This document shows positions 17,465 to 26,635 of a stretch of 64,000 nt of DNA, piece by piece. This DNA comes from CAZHFW01 sp964531675 (GTDB lineage Bacteria > Planctomycetota > Phycisphaerae > Phycisphaerales > UBA1924), in the NCBI GenBank assembly GCA_964531675.1, contig CAZHFW010000001.1:62001-126000 (forward strand), read 5' to 3'. Both the position numbers and the translations under genes were made by a program. The number at the start of each line of letters is the position of its first letter. Within the stretch, counting starts at the first letter, position 1. The notes under the pieces were generated by a model. That model saw nothing but the letters and a program-made list of their open reading frames with translations. It was not told the origin of the DNA and made no database searches.

Positions 17465-18361
17465 ATGGGCCAGGGAAAACCCCGAATCCATTCCCCGGGT
17501 GCCCCGGGTCTTCCGGCGCGGGACTTGGCCAAGTCGATTGCCCGGCTGGTGGCGGAGGCGACCGACGACCTTCGGCGGGCGCTCAAGGCGGTGGCTCGCC
17601 GGGGAGCGGATGTGCGGCGGGTGCACAAGCTCCGTTCCGCCAGCCGGAGACTGGAGTCGCTCGCGCCGCTGCTTGAGGCGCTGGGCGTGCGGCGGTCCGA
17701 CGCCAAGTTTGCGCGTCAGGCCAGGAGACACGCGGGAGCGGTCCGCGATCTGGACACGGTCCTCGCGGAGCTTCGCCGCCTGCGTGGCGTAGGAACGCTC
17801 GAACGCGCCAAGCTCGAGCGGATCATGGCGAGCAGGCGGGCCAGGAAGGCGCAGCGGCTGGAGCGCTGGTGCGCGCGGCATGCCGCGGATCTGCACTCAA
17901 CCTCAAGAATCAGTCGGGAAATCCGTGCGGCGATGCGCGGGCGCGATTTCGCCACGAGCGGCCGATTCGTGCGCGAACAGATTGAGAAGACCGCGGCTGC
18001 GCTGTGCGAGCAGTTGCGCGAGTGTCATCGTTCGGTGGAGGCGATGCACCGCATGCGCATCGCGTCCAAGGAGCTTCGCCATGCGTTGGAGCTCGCGATG
18101 GTCTGCGCCGGATCACCCCCGGAGCGTCGCAGGCTCGCGGCGCGGCTTGCGGATGTGAAGCGAATCACCCGCGTCTGCGGGGCAGCCCAGGATGCGGAAG
18201 TTCTCCGGGAAGTGATCGCCGAGGAGTCGGCCCGGGAGCCTCTGGCGTTCCCCGAAACCCTCAGGCGGGCGGTCCGACTGGCCACGACGCGGCATCAGGC
18301 CGCGGTGGTGCTGGTCGCGCGGGTCGCGCCCGGACTGATCCGAGCACTCACAGCGGGCTAA
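17465..18361 (+). CDS. CHAD domain protein
   Basis: A 298-aa all-helical protein with a CHAD domain. Both conserved basic signature helices are present: VHKLRSASRRLESLAPLL near residue 53 and MHRMRIASKELRHALELA near 198, the two halves of the internal duplication. The His, Arg and Lys residues line a basic pocket; CHAD proteins bind inorganic polyphosphate and associate with polyphosphate granules in other bacteria, so that is the likely role. A CYTH domain, often adjacent, is absent. The start at 17465 (ATG GGC CAG) lacks a strong Shine-Dalgarno. It is divergent from the macro-domain gene, 153 bp away, and a weak terminator follows at 18447. Confidence 0.87.
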   Translation: MGQGKPRIHSPGAPGLPARDLAKSIARLVAEATDDLRRALKAVARRGADVRRVHKLRSASRRLESLAPLLEALGVRRSDAKFARQARRHAGAVRDLDTVLAELRRLRGVGTLERAKLERIMASRRARKAQRLERWCARHAADLHSTSRISREIRAAMRGRDFATSGRFVREQIEKTAAALCEQLRECHRSVEAMHRMRIASKELRHALELAMVCAGSPPERRRLAARLADVKRITRVCGAAQDAEVLREVIAEESAREPLAFPETLRRAVRLATTRHQAAVVLVARVAPGLIRALTAG

Positions 18362-18446
18362 ATGGGAATGCCGGACCGGGGATCTCGGCGGCTTTGGTCT
18401 GGTGAATTCCCGGTGCCAGACCTCGCGGGTCGTCATTTTCGATGAG

Positions 18447-18479
18447 AAGCCCGGAATTCAATCGAGTTCGGGTTTCTTT
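18447..18479 (+). terminator. Probable terminator after the CHAD gene
   Basis: AAGCCCGGA (18447-18455) pairs with TTCGGGTTT (18467-18475) with two G-U pairs, across an 11-nt loop, followed by TTTCTTT-like sequence. It is weaker than the other terminators in the window. Confidence 0.45.
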
Positions 18480-18596
18480 CCGATTTGGGCTTCGCACGCC
18501 TCGCCGGGACCGGGTATTCTCCCCCGACCCTTGGGCGGGTCTCCCGAGCTGTGGATGGCGAAGGGCCTCGCCTCCTGACAGGTGTTGAGAGGATCG

Positions 18597-19628
18597 ATGG
18601 AAGCATCAGTACTGACCCCGCGAGACATCCTCGCGGCGACCGCGAAGAAAGAAGTGCCCCTGGTCGACCCCCTCGCCATTGACGGCGGGCCCGGCGCGGA
18701 CGCGCTGGAAGAGACCGAGGGCGAGATCCAGGTTGCCTCGCTGCGTTACAAGATCGCCACGTTGCTGGTGATCCTTGTGCCGTTTGCGGGGCTCATCACG
18801 GCCTCGGTCCTGACGTGGGGCTGGGGCTTCTCGTGGATGCACATGGTCATCCTGGGCGTGGGCTACCTGCTCACGGGCCTCGGGATCACCGTGGGCTACC
18901 ACCGGTACTTCACCCACAAGTCGTTCGAGACCGGCCGCGTCATCACCGCGGCGCTGGGCATCCTCGGTTCGATGTCCTGGCAAGGCTCGATCATCAAGTG
19001 GGTCGAGATGCACCGCAAGCATCACCAGTTCAGCGATCGCCACGACGATCCGCATTCGCCTCACACCAGCGGCGACGGCCTGTGGGGCTGGCTCAAGGGT
19101 GCGTTCCACTCGCACATGGGCTGGTTCTTCTCCGTCGATCCGCCCGACCTGCACAAGTACGCGCCGGACCTCCGCGCCAGCAAGCTCATCCGCGTGCTGA
19201 GCGATCTGTTCGTCTTCTGGGCGGCGCTGAGCATCATCGTCCCGGGCCTGATCGCCTTCGCGATCACGGGAAGCTGGAAGGATCTGCTCCTGGGCATGCT
19301 CTGGGGTGGTCTGGTCCGCGTCTTCCTGCTGCACCACGTGACCTGGAGCGTGAACTCCGTGTGCCACCTGTGGGGGAAGAAGGAGTACCGCTCCCACGAC
19401 GAGAGCCGCAACAACGTCGTCGTCGGAATTCTCGCCCTGGGCGAGGGCTGGCACAACACCCACCACGCCTTCCCCGCTTCGGCGCGGCATGGTCTGAAGT
19501 GGTGGCAGTTCGACTTCAGCTGGATCACGATCAAGGCCCTGGAGAAGGTCGGCCTGGTCTGGAACGTCAAGGTTCCCGACAAGGCCCGCATCGACTCCAA
19601 GCGGGTCGGCGTCAAGCCCGCGGCATAA
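18597..19628 (+). CDS. Acyl-CoA/acyl-lipid delta-9-type fatty acid desaturase
   Basis: A 343-aa integral membrane di-iron desaturase. All three histidine boxes are present: HRYFTH at 102-107, HRKHH at 139-143 and HNTHH at 286-290. Hydrophobic pairs flank them (TLLVILVPFAGLITASVL, MVILGVGYLLTGLGITVGY, LIAFAITGSWKDLLLGMLW). The enzyme places a cis double bond in saturated acyl chains using O2 and an electron donor, so the host needs oxygen for this route. The N-terminus (about 50 residues, acidic, no TM) is longer than in many bacterial members. ATG 18597 has GAGAGGA upstream; a GTG at 18582 is also in frame. A terminator follows at 19657. Membrane fluidity control is the expected role. Confidence 0.93.
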   Translation: MEASVLTPRDILAATAKKEVPLVDPLAIDGGPGADALEETEGEIQVASLRYKIATLLVILVPFAGLITASVLTWGWGFSWMHMVILGVGYLLTGLGITVGYHRYFTHKSFETGRVITAALGILGSMSWQGSIIKWVEMHRKHHQFSDRHDDPHSPHTSGDGLWGWLKGAFHSHMGWFFSVDPPDLHKYAPDLRASKLIRVLSDLFVFWAALSIIVPGLIAFAITGSWKDLLLGMLWGGLVRVFLLHHVTWSVNSVCHLWGKKEYRSHDESRNNVVVGILALGEGWHNTHHAFPASARHGLKWWQFDFSWITIKALEKVGLVWNVKVPDKARIDSKRVGVKPAA

Positions 19629-19656
19629 AGGCCTCGGACCGAATGGAACGCACACC

Positions 19657-19682
19657 AAGCCGCCCGCTCCGGGCGGCTTTTT
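19657..19682 (+). terminator. Intrinsic terminator of the desaturase gene
   Basis: AAGCCGCCCG (19657-19666) and CGGGCGGCTT (19670-19679) form a perfect stem with a CTC loop, followed by a run of T to 19682. Confidence 0.8.
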
Positions 19683-19711
19683 CGTGCGCGTTCGGTACAC
19701 TCGTCCCCCTC

Positions 19712-22700
19712 ATGACCGCGACCAACTCCCGCTCGATCCGACGCGTTTCTCTTCCCCGCACGCACTCGATCCTTGCAGCGCTGGCCGGCGTCGCGATCGG
19801 CCTGGCTTCGCACGCCCAGGAGAACGCCGACAAGGGCAAGCCTCAGAAGCTCGTGCAGGACGGCCAGAACCGCGTGCTGGCGACCTGGGCCAAGAAGGGG
19901 ATGCTCGAGAGCCCGGTCGCGATCTGCATCGACTGGAACAACAACATCTACGTCGCCGAGTCCGATCGCGCGGGCAACGCGGTCACCGACACGCGCGGCC
20001 TGGCCCACCTGAACGCGGTCGAGGAAGACCTCCAGCTCAAGTCCGTCGAGGATCGCCACAAGCAGATCCAGCGCTGGATCAACAACGGCGCGTTCCCCAA
20101 GGACTACTTCACCAAGACCGAGGACCGCGTCCGCGTCGTTCGCGACACCGATGGTGACGGCGTCGCCGATTGGTCCGGCGTCTACGCGGGGGGATTCAAC
20201 CAGGACGTCGACGGCATCGGCGCGGGCGTGCTCTGGCGCGAGGGCAAGCTCTACTACACCTGCATCCCCAATCTCTGGCTGCTCACGCCCGGCGCGGATC
20301 CGTTCAAGGCCGAGAAGCGCGAGAGCCTGAGCTCTGGCTATGGCGTGCGGTGGTGCTTCTATGGCCATGACCTGCACGGCCTCATCCAGGGCCCCGACGG
20401 CCGGATCTATTTCTCGATGGGCGATCGCGGGTACAACCTGACCACCAAGGAAGGCAAGCACATCGTCGGCGTGGATCGCGGCGGCATCTTCCGGTGCTGG
20501 CCCGATGGCTCCGGGCTCGAGCTCTTCTATCAGGGCCTGCGCAATCCTCAGAAGCTCGCCTTCGATGATCTGGGCGAACTCTTCACGGGCGACAACAACT
20601 GCGACTCGGGCGACCGCGCCCGCATTGTGTATCTCGTCGAAGGAGGCGACTCGGGCTGGCGTCAGGACGTGCAGTCGCTCCCCTCACGCGGCCCGTGGAA
20701 CCGGGAAGGCATGTGGCAGACCCTCGACGAGGTGCATGGCGCCGCACGTCCCGCGTGGTCGCTTCCGCCGGTCGCGTACATGGGCGCGGGCCCGTCGGGC
20801 ATCGCGTTCTATCCGGGTACGGGCGAGTCGGCGGCGTACGACAAGCACCTGTTCATGGTCGACTTCTACGGCTCGGGCTCCACGGTGCACTCATTCCGCT
20901 GCGATCAGGACGGCGCGGGCTACAAGCTCGCGGACCACAAGGAGTACTACAAGGGCGTCACGGTCACCGATCTGGTGTTTGGCTACGACGGGCGCATGTA
21001 CCTCTCGGACTGGGGTGGAGGCTGGCAGCCCAATCCCAACGGGGACATGTTCACAATTACGAACACGTCCGTTCGTGAGATCGCGGGGGAAGCGGCGGCG
21101 ATCAAGGAAGTGGGGGAGATCTTCAAGGCCGGATTCCATCAGCGTCCCGACGCGGAACTGCTCGGGATGCTCGCGCACCGCGACCAACGCGTGCGGACCG
21201 AGGCCCAGCTCGAACTGGCAGGGAGGCCCGCGTCAGCGCTGAAGCCTCTGATCGCGCTGGCGGCGGATTCGGCGGGTGAGCTGCACGCACGCATCCACGC
21301 GATCTGGGCGATCGGGCAGATCAGCCGCACGCAGATCGATGCGTCCGCGGCGCTGGGGCTGCTGCTCAATGATGCCGATGGCGAGATCCGCGCCCAGGTC
21401 GCCCGCACGCTTGGCGATGTCGGGGGCAAGCACGCACAGGCGGCGGTCGAGCGGTTCATCGAGATGCTCAAGGACCAGTCGCCTCGGGCGCGGATGTACG
21501 CGATGATCGCGCTCGGAAAGCTCCACGCCAAGCAGGCGGTGGGGTACATCCTGGACGGGCTGGATGCGATCGACAACAAGGATCTGACGCTGCGCCATGC
21601 GGCGGTGTACGCGCTGACGCTCATCAACGATCCCGACGCGATGCTGGCCGCAGCGGACCGGGTTGGTGATGCGGCGAGGATGGGGATCATCCTGGCCCTC
21701 CGCCGGCTTGAGCATCCGGGCGTGGGCGAGTTCCTGGAAGATGGGGATACGGACAACGCCATCGAGGCGGCCCGCGCCGTGTACGACTTCCGCCTGCCGA
21801 CCGAGCTTCCCAAGCTCGCGTCGCTGCTTGACAAGCAGGCTCGCGCGGAGGTGCTCATCGAGCCGATGATGCGCCGCGTGATCGAGGCGAACGTGCTGGT
21901 CGGAACGCCGGCGTGCGTGAGCAGGCTGGTGACGCTCGCCGGGCGGGCGGAGATCCCGGGGGCGTGGCGTCTGCTCGCGATGGAGCGGGTGCTGGGATGG
22001 GATCAGCCTCTCAAGCGTGAAGGGGTGTGGGGAAACTGGGTGAATCTCCCGGCGCGGTCCACGTCGGATGTCGAGCAGGCGGTGAAGGCGGGGATCGCGG
22101 ACGTGATCGCGCACTCGGATGGCGAGATCAAGCTCAAGGCCCTGGAACTCGAGGCCCGCTTCGTGCTGCCGATCGATGAGCTGCGCACGAAGCTCGGCGA
22201 CGCATCCCGCGCCGATGCGTACCGCGTCAGGCTCTTGAACGAGCTGACGCGTCGTGAGCCTTCCAAGGCGGCCCAGGACTGCCTGGGTGTTCTGAAGCTT
22301 GTCTCTGGCGGGCCTCTTCAGGCCCGAGCGCTGGAAGTGCTGAGCAGGGCCGATGCGGCTCAGGCGATCGCGCCGCTGGTGGAGGCCGCGGGGTCCGGAG
22401 ATCTCGGCGACCGTCAGCATGCGGTGAAGCTCTTGGCGTCGATCAAGCTCCCCGCAGCGGAGGCGGCGTTGACGACGCTGGCGACCAAGCTCGCGCAGGG
22501 TGAGATCAATCGCGCGATTGCGCTGGACGTTTACGAGGCTGCCAAGAAGCTCCCCGAGAAGTCCAGCGCTCGCGCCGCGGTGGAGGCGATCGGGATCTCG
22601 CCCAATCGCCCCGCGGGCTACAGCACGGTGCTCCTGGCGGCGGGCGGCAACCCGGACGCGGGCCGTGAGATCTTCCTGCACAACAGCTCCGCGGAGTGTT

Positions 22701-23083
22701 TGCGTTGCCACACCATCGGGGACACCGGCGGGACCGCTGGGCCGAACCTGACCAAGGTGGCGACGAGATTGAGCATCGAGAAGCTCGTCGAGTCGGTTGT
22801 GGAGCCCGGCGCGGAGGTCGCTGCGGGCTTCGGGCCGGTCTCGGCGATGCCTCTGATGACGCAGTTCCTCTCGCCCCGTGAGGTGCGCGATGTGGTGGCG
22901 TACCTGGCGACGCTCAAGGGCGAGCTGAAGCTCGAGCACGCGCCGTCCCTCGAGGCCGAGCACGAAGCGCCCCAGCATGCCGAGGTGGCGGAGCCTCATC
23001 CGGATCGTTCGATCTGGATGCTTGGTGCGGGGGTTCCGGCGCTCGCGTTCCTGAGCTGGAAGGCGATGATCAGGAAGAGCTGA
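19712..23083 (+). CDS. PVC-type membrane-anchored beta-propeller/HEAT protein with c-type heme domain
   Basis: A 1123-aa exported protein of a type frequent in Planctomycetes and Verrucomicrobia. It has a signal peptide ending near LASHAQ. Residues about 50-455 are a propeller-like sugar-dehydrogenase-type domain (VRVVRDTDGDGVADW, RNPQKLAFDDLGELFTGDNNCD, GDSGWR). The middle is a run of HEAT-like repeats (LLNDADGEIRAQVARTLGDVG and similar). Near residue 995 comes a cytochrome-c-like segment, SAECLRCHTIGD...AGPNL, with a single CXXCH heme site. A hydrophobic C-terminal anchor (WMLGAGVPALAFLSWKAM) and two basic residues end it. The heme domain appears shorter than usual. Function is unproven; oxidation of carbohydrates is the common guess. 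I chose the ATG at 19712 at the signal peptide; the frame stays open upstream across the desaturase without meaning. Confidence 0.85.
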   Translation: MTATNSRSIRRVSLPRTHSILAALAGVAIGLASHAQENADKGKPQKLVQDGQNRVLATWAKKGMLESPVAICIDWNNNIYVAESDRAGNAVTDTRGLAHLNAVEEDLQLKSVEDRHKQIQRWINNGAFPKDYFTKTEDRVRVVRDTDGDGVADWSGVYAGGFNQDVDGIGAGVLWREGKLYYTCIPNLWLLTPGADPFKAEKRESLSSGYGVRWCFYGHDLHGLIQGPDGRIYFSMGDRGYNLTTKEGKHIVGVDRGGIFRCWPDGSGLELFYQGLRNPQKLAFDDLGELFTGDNNCDSGDRARIVYLVEGGDSGWRQDVQSLPSRGPWNREGMWQTLDEVHGAARPAWSLPPVAYMGAGPSGIAFYPGTGESAAYDKHLFMVDFYGSGSTVHSFRCDQDGAGYKLADHKEYYKGVTVTDLVFGYDGRMYLSDWGGGWQPNPNGDMFTITNTSVREIAGEAAAIKEVGEIFKAGFHQRPDAELLGMLAHRDQRVRTEAQLELAGRPASALKPLIALAADSAGELHARIHAIWAIGQISRTQIDASAALGLLLNDADGEIRAQVARTLGDVGGKHAQAAVERFIEMLKDQSPRARMYAMIALGKLHAKQAVGYILDGLDAIDNKDLTLRHAAVYALTLINDPDAMLAAADRVGDAARMGIILALRRLEHPGVGEFLEDGDTDNAIEAARAVYDFRLPTELPKLASLLDKQARAEVLIEPMMRRVIEANVLVGTPACVSRLVTLAGRAEIPGAWRLLAMERVLGWDQPLKREGVWGNWVNLPARSTSDVEQAVKAGIADVIAHSDGEIKLKALELEARFVLPIDELRTKLGDASRADAYRVRLLNELTRREPSKAAQDCLGVLKLVSGGPLQARALEVLSRADAAQAIAPLVEAAGSGDLGDRQHAVKLLASIKLPAAEAALTTLATKLAQGEINRAIALDVYEAAKKLPEKSSARAAVEAIGISPNRPAGYSTVLLAAGGNPDAGREIFLHNSSAECLRCHTIGDTGGTAGPNLTKVATRLSIEKLVESVVEPGAEVAAGFGPVSAMPLMTQFLSPREVRDVVAYLATLKGELKLEHAPSLEAEHEAPQHAEVAEPHPDRSIWMLGAGVPALAFLSWKAMIRKS

Positions 23084-23116
23084 GTCGGCGGCCTGTCCTT
23101 TGGGACCGGAAGGGGT

Positions 23117-23959
23117 TCACGCCTTGCCTGGCAAGGGCGAGCCCAAAGACTTGTCAGGCCAACGCGGCAACGTCCCGTCGGCTTCGTCCGCGTCATGATC
23201 CAGAGCTTCAAGCTCTGCGATGAAGGCGAGACCGTCGATGAGGCGGATCGCCCCGTCGTCGTGTTCGACGAGCGCGGTGCAGCTTTCCACCCAGTCGCCG
23301 CAGTTGTAGTACCAGGCCTTGCCCTGGCGGATCTCCGGTTTGTGGATGTGGCCGCAGACGACGCCGTCGAACCCGCGCTCAAGCGATGCTTGCTCGAGAC
23401 AGTCTTCAAACCGGCTCACGAAGGTGCACGCGGACTTGATCTTGAGCTTGACGACGCGGGAGAGCGACCAGGGCGTGAGCCCGAAGCGTGCCCGGATGAG
23501 GTTGCAGGACCGGTTGAGTCCGACCAGCCGGTCGTAGGCGGCGCCACCGATGATGGACAGGGCTCGATGATGGCGGACGATGAGATCGGCCTCATCGCCG
23601 TGGGTGACCAGAAGGCGGCGGCCGTCGGCGGTTGTGTGGATTGCCTCGCGCGCCAGCTCAACGCCTCCAAAGGTCAATCCCGCGTAGTCGCGAGCCCGTT
23701 CGTCGTGGTTGCCCGGGATGAGCACCACGCGGGTGCCTTGCTTGGCCATCTTGAGGACCCGTCGGACGAAGCGGTTGTGGCTCTCGGGCCAGTGCCAGCG
23801 CGAGCGGAGCCTCCACATGTCGATGATGTCGCCGACGAGGTAAAGGGTCGAGCATTCGACGTGCTTGAGAAAGGTCGCGGCCTCGTCCGCGTGGCAGGCC
23901 CCCGCGCCGAGGTGGACATCGCTCATGAACACGGATCGGAACGAGAGCTTGAGACCCAT
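23117..23959 (-). CDS. UDP-2,3-diacylglucosamine diphosphatase-like metallophosphoesterase
   Basis: A 280-aa calcineurin-type phosphoesterase. Metal-binding motifs are in order: SDVHLG at 13-18, GDIIDMW near 45, PGNHD near 85, THGDEAD near 120 and GHIHKP near 200. The layout matches the LpxH-related family that cleaves UDP-2,3-diacylglucosamine to lipid X in lipid A synthesis, in the cytoplasm at the inner membrane. Many planctomycete members are annotated this way without biochemical proof, and related enzymes act on other phosphodiesters. The gene is convergent with the PVC heme protein (33 bp gap). The ATG at 23959 begins MGLKLSFRSVF, directly before the first strand; the next upstream gene is divergent, 251 bp away, and the spacer shows nothing recognisable. 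Confidence 0.82.
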   Translation of the reverse strand: MGLKLSFRSVFMSDVHLGAGACHADEAATFLKHVECSTLYLVGDIIDMWRLRSRWHWPESHNRFVRRVLKMAKQGTRVVLIPGNHDERARDYAGLTFGGVELAREAIHTTADGRRLLVTHGDEADLIVRHHRALSIIGGAAYDRLVGLNRSCNLIRARFGLTPWSLSRVVKLKIKSACTFVSRFEDCLEQASLERGFDGVVCGHIHKPEIRQGKAWYYNCGDWVESCTALVEHDDGAIRLIDGLAFIAELEALDHDADEADGTLPRWPDKSLGSPLPGKA

Positions 23960-24210
23960 CGAGGATCCTCCCCGCTTCTGGGACTGGGCGGTGCGAACGC
24001 CGAGAACGATGCGATGATTGTTCGGTCAACGCTCCGTCGTTCCGAGAGATCCAGACGAAAAACTCCCGTGATGAACGGGCCAAGATCGTGCGAAGCGCCG
24101 CGGTCCCGGCGGAGTTTGGCTTGATCGGCGCGCCGGATTCTGGTGGACTCGCATTATCAAGATCACGTGAGGATCCGGCTCGCCCGGTCCGAGGCTCAGG
24201 AGATGATCCG

Positions 24211-25626
24211 ATGCAGCAGTTGAAGACGGTCCTGCTCTGTGCAGTCCTTTCTGGACTGGCTTCCGCACAGGATTGGCGCAACGTCGGCGGGAACGCGCAG
24301 CGCAACGGGCTGTCGACCGCGCGCGGGCCGCTTCAGGCTTCCGTCGCGTGGAGCTTCAACGAGGGGACGATCATCGCGTGGAATCCAGTGGTGGATTCGG
24401 GCCGGGTGTTCTTCATCAAGCAGACCGGATTCCCGTCCAACGGGGGTTCGCCCGGCGATGTGCTGATCGCGCTGAATCAGACAACCGGCGCCGAACTTTG
24501 GCGCATCGTGATCCCCTACAGCGGATCGACGACCACGAACTGGACCGCGTGGGTGGGCGGGGCTTCGAGCGGCAAGGTGTACGTGAGCCGTGCGGGCAAT
24601 GGCGGTTCGGTCGCGGCGCCGCTCGTGGCGCTGAACGCCTCGAACGGATCCACCGCCTGGACGTCCGCCGCGACCATTCTCGCGGGGCCTTACGACGGGA
24701 TGATCTTCGCCGAGGATGGCGATCCGATTGTCGGTGATCGCACGAACGTCACGCGGTTTGACTCCGCGACGGGCGCCGTCAAGTGGCGCACCGCCCGCGT
24801 GGGATCGGTGGGGGGCAACTGCGGCGCAGCGGCGTTTGGGAACGCGGTGTACATCGCGGATGTGGTCGCGGGAGGCCACGCGATCAAGAAGCTCGACATC
24901 AACACGGGCGCGTTGCTCTACCAGTCGGGCGTGATGGCGGGGTTCACGGTGCAGAATGTGCCGTTCGTTTCTCGCGATGGATCGACGGTGTACCTCCACC
25001 GCACCCAGAACAACGCGAGCGTGGACAAGCTCTATGCGTGGACGGACACGGGTTCGGCGCTGGTCCCCGCGTGGAACCGCGATATCCGGTGGACCACCGC
25101 GCATGAGGCGGGCATCGGGCCTGATGGGTCGATCTACACGTTCCTGCCCGACAACTCGTTCGTGAGGCTTGATCCCGCTTCGGGGGCGATCGTGAACAAT
25201 GCGGGCGTGCTGCCGACGATCGGGACGGGGAACCTGTCCCCCAAGACCGCGGTGGACTCGTCGGGGGTCGTGTATCTGTCCAACGGCTGGGCCAGCTCGC
25301 CCGCGACCGACGGGAGGCTCTGGGCCTTCAAGCCCGATCTGTCCCAGACCTATTTCACGCTCAATCTCAGCCGCCAGAACCAGGGCGGACCGTCGCTCGC
25401 CTCCGATGGTTCGCTGATCATCTCCGACCTCAACGGCGTGCGGAGCTATCGCTCGGTCCGTTGCCTGGCGGACATGAACCTCGACGGCGTCGTCGATCTG
25501 GTCGACTTCTTTGAGTTCTTCAACGCGTGGGACGTCGCGGACATCCGGGCCGATCTGGACAACGTCCCGGGCGTCGATTTGGGCGACTTCTTCACGTTCT
25601 TCAACGGGTTCGACGCGGGCTGCTGA
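24211..25626 (+). CDS. PQQ-like beta-propeller protein with C-terminal GC-type dockerin-like domain
   Basis: A 471-aa exported protein. AGGAG lies 9 nt before the ATG at 24211, which opens a signal peptide (MQQLKTVLLCAVLSGLASAQ). Residues about 22-410 form a beta-propeller with repeated VYVSRAG/ALVALNASNG- and KLYAWTDTG-type blades similar to PQQ/outer-membrane BamB-like propellers. Residues about 418-471 are a duplicated dockerin-like unit: ADMNLDGVVDLVDFFEFFN, AWD, then GVDLGDFFTFFNGFD, ending Gly-Cys. It pairs with the partial protein at the left edge, whose tail is the same type. Its TGA (25624-25626) abuts the stop of the next gene, forming TGATCA. No ligand or enzyme residues are clear, so the role is unknown. 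Confidence 0.85.
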   Translation: MQQLKTVLLCAVLSGLASAQDWRNVGGNAQRNGLSTARGPLQASVAWSFNEGTIIAWNPVVDSGRVFFIKQTGFPSNGGSPGDVLIALNQTTGAELWRIVIPYSGSTTTNWTAWVGGASSGKVYVSRAGNGGSVAAPLVALNASNGSTAWTSAATILAGPYDGMIFAEDGDPIVGDRTNVTRFDSATGAVKWRTARVGSVGGNCGAAAFGNAVYIADVVAGGHAIKKLDINTGALLYQSGVMAGFTVQNVPFVSRDGSTVYLHRTQNNASVDKLYAWTDTGSALVPAWNRDIRWTTAHEAGIGPDGSIYTFLPDNSFVRLDPASGAIVNNAGVLPTIGTGNLSPKTAVDSSGVVYLSNGWASSPATDGRLWAFKPDLSQTYFTLNLSRQNQGGPSLASDGSLIISDLNGVRSYRSVRCLADMNLDGVVDLVDFFEFFNAWDVADIRADLDNVPGVDLGDFFTFFNGFDAGC

Positions 25627-26229
25627 TCAAGGCAGCAGGCCCTGGCGACGCAGCTCTTCGCGTGAACCGTTCGCGACCTGCTTGACGAGATCCTGGATCT
25701 CGGTGGGGTTGTACGTCGTGCTCGTGCCCGACCAGAGAAGCTTGCCGGTGGTCACGTCGAAGACGCTGACCTCGCCGCGGATGACGACGTCGGTGGTGGT
25801 GTAGGCGGGTCGGTACAGCGGGGCGCTGTTGTAGTCCCAGCCGTAGAACCCTTGGGAGCGGATGTAGGGATCCTGGTACGCGGGGACGTAGCTGGTGGTC
25901 TGCTGCGTGGAGGCGACGCGGAGGACGACGGCGCCGTCGAAGCCGTTCTTGGCGAGGATCTCGCGGATCTTCTCGCGGTTGCCGATGTGCTCGTCGGGGA
26001 TGATCGTGTAGGCGGGAACCGCGGGGGCGCGGACGATCAGGGAGGCGAGGGTGTCCTCGGCGGCCCGGCGCTCGCCCGGCGTGGTGTTGACCACCATCGC
26101 GACGATCTTCTTGAAGGGCTGGACCTGCTTGAGCTCTGGATTTTTCCAGACGGTGGTCACGCTGGTGGTGGATGCGCAACCCGAGAGCAGAAGCGCGGAC
26201 AGGGTCAGAAACGCGGCGCGACGGAGCAT
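25627..26229 (-). CDS. Lipoprotein, possibly DUF4136-related
   Basis: A 200-aa predicted lipoprotein with lipobox LLSGC (Cys18). GGGAGG lies 7 nt before the ATG at 26229, which beats an in-frame start 13 codons upstream. The mature protein has an alternating strand/helix pattern: KKIVAMVVNTTPGERRAAEDTL near 35, AYTIIPDEHIG near 75, GAVVLRVASTQQ near 100, then a Tyr/Pro-rich segment (YVPAYQDPY, PLYRPAYTTTD) and EVSVFDVTTGKLLWSGTSTTYNP. This resembles periplasmic CsgG/DUF4136-like lipoproteins. No enzymatic residues are evident. It is convergent with the PQQ-propeller gene with no gap between stops. Confidence 0.8.
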   Translation of the reverse strand: MLRRAAFLTLSALLLSGCASTTSVTTVWKNPELKQVQPFKKIVAMVVNTTPGERRAAEDTLASLIVRAPAVPAYTIIPDEHIGNREKIREILAKNGFDGAVVLRVASTQQTTSYVPAYQDPYIRSQGFYGWDYNSAPLYRPAYTTTDVVIRGEVSVFDVTTGKLLWSGTSTTYNPTEIQDLVKQVANGSREELRRQGLLP

Positions 26230-26635
26230 GCAAGCCTCCCAAGGCGGGCCGTCAGGAGCGCCCGCCATCGAGAGTTTAGCTCAATAAACGCCACGGATAT
26301 CCAGAATGGGTGGGGATCCCGCAGGGCTGTCGGTCACGCTGGGGGCAAAAACGAACAGGGCCGACCTTCATGGTCAGCCCTTTTCGTCAAACCCGGCCGC
26401 GTGTTTCCGCCCGCAGCCGAGTCATAGGAGGAGAGAGAGACAAGACACCACAAACATGCCACAGCTTTTTGGACGTGCCAGAAAAGGCGGTACTTTTCTT
26501 TTCGATTTCTTCGCAGTGGCCTCAAGTCGGTCTGTAAGTCCTGTATCGACAGGGAGTTGCACCACATAAAACCCGAACAGGTTTCTCCGGCGGGATTCCG
26601 ATTTCATCGCTGGCGGGGCCAACCGAGCCGCCGCC
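26230..26635. other. Gene-free stretch, less GC-rich than its surroundings, with one hairpin
   Basis: No convincing gene is seen. At 26358-26381 GGGCCGACC and GGTCAGCCC form a stem with one mismatch; TTTT follows on the plus strand and TGTTCGTTTTT on the minus strand, so it could end a transcript in either direction. Short open frames occur (for example minus 26607-26422, 61 codons, Lys/Arg-rich, ending in LSLLL), but their codon use is unlike the neighbouring genes and no good ribosome site fits. It may be a leader for the lipoprotein at 25627 or a small RNA. Confidence 0.3.

Noticed and set aside
18815..19711. Upstream extension of the PVC heme protein frame across the desaturase gene
   Set aside because: The frame is open by composition only; the signal peptide at 19712 and the terminator at 19657 mark the true start.
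26456..26569. A small plus-strand frame (MPQLFGRARKGG...) after an AGGAGGAG run
   Set aside because: The purine run lies about 25 nt from the ATG, too far for a ribosome site, and the product has no recognisable feature.
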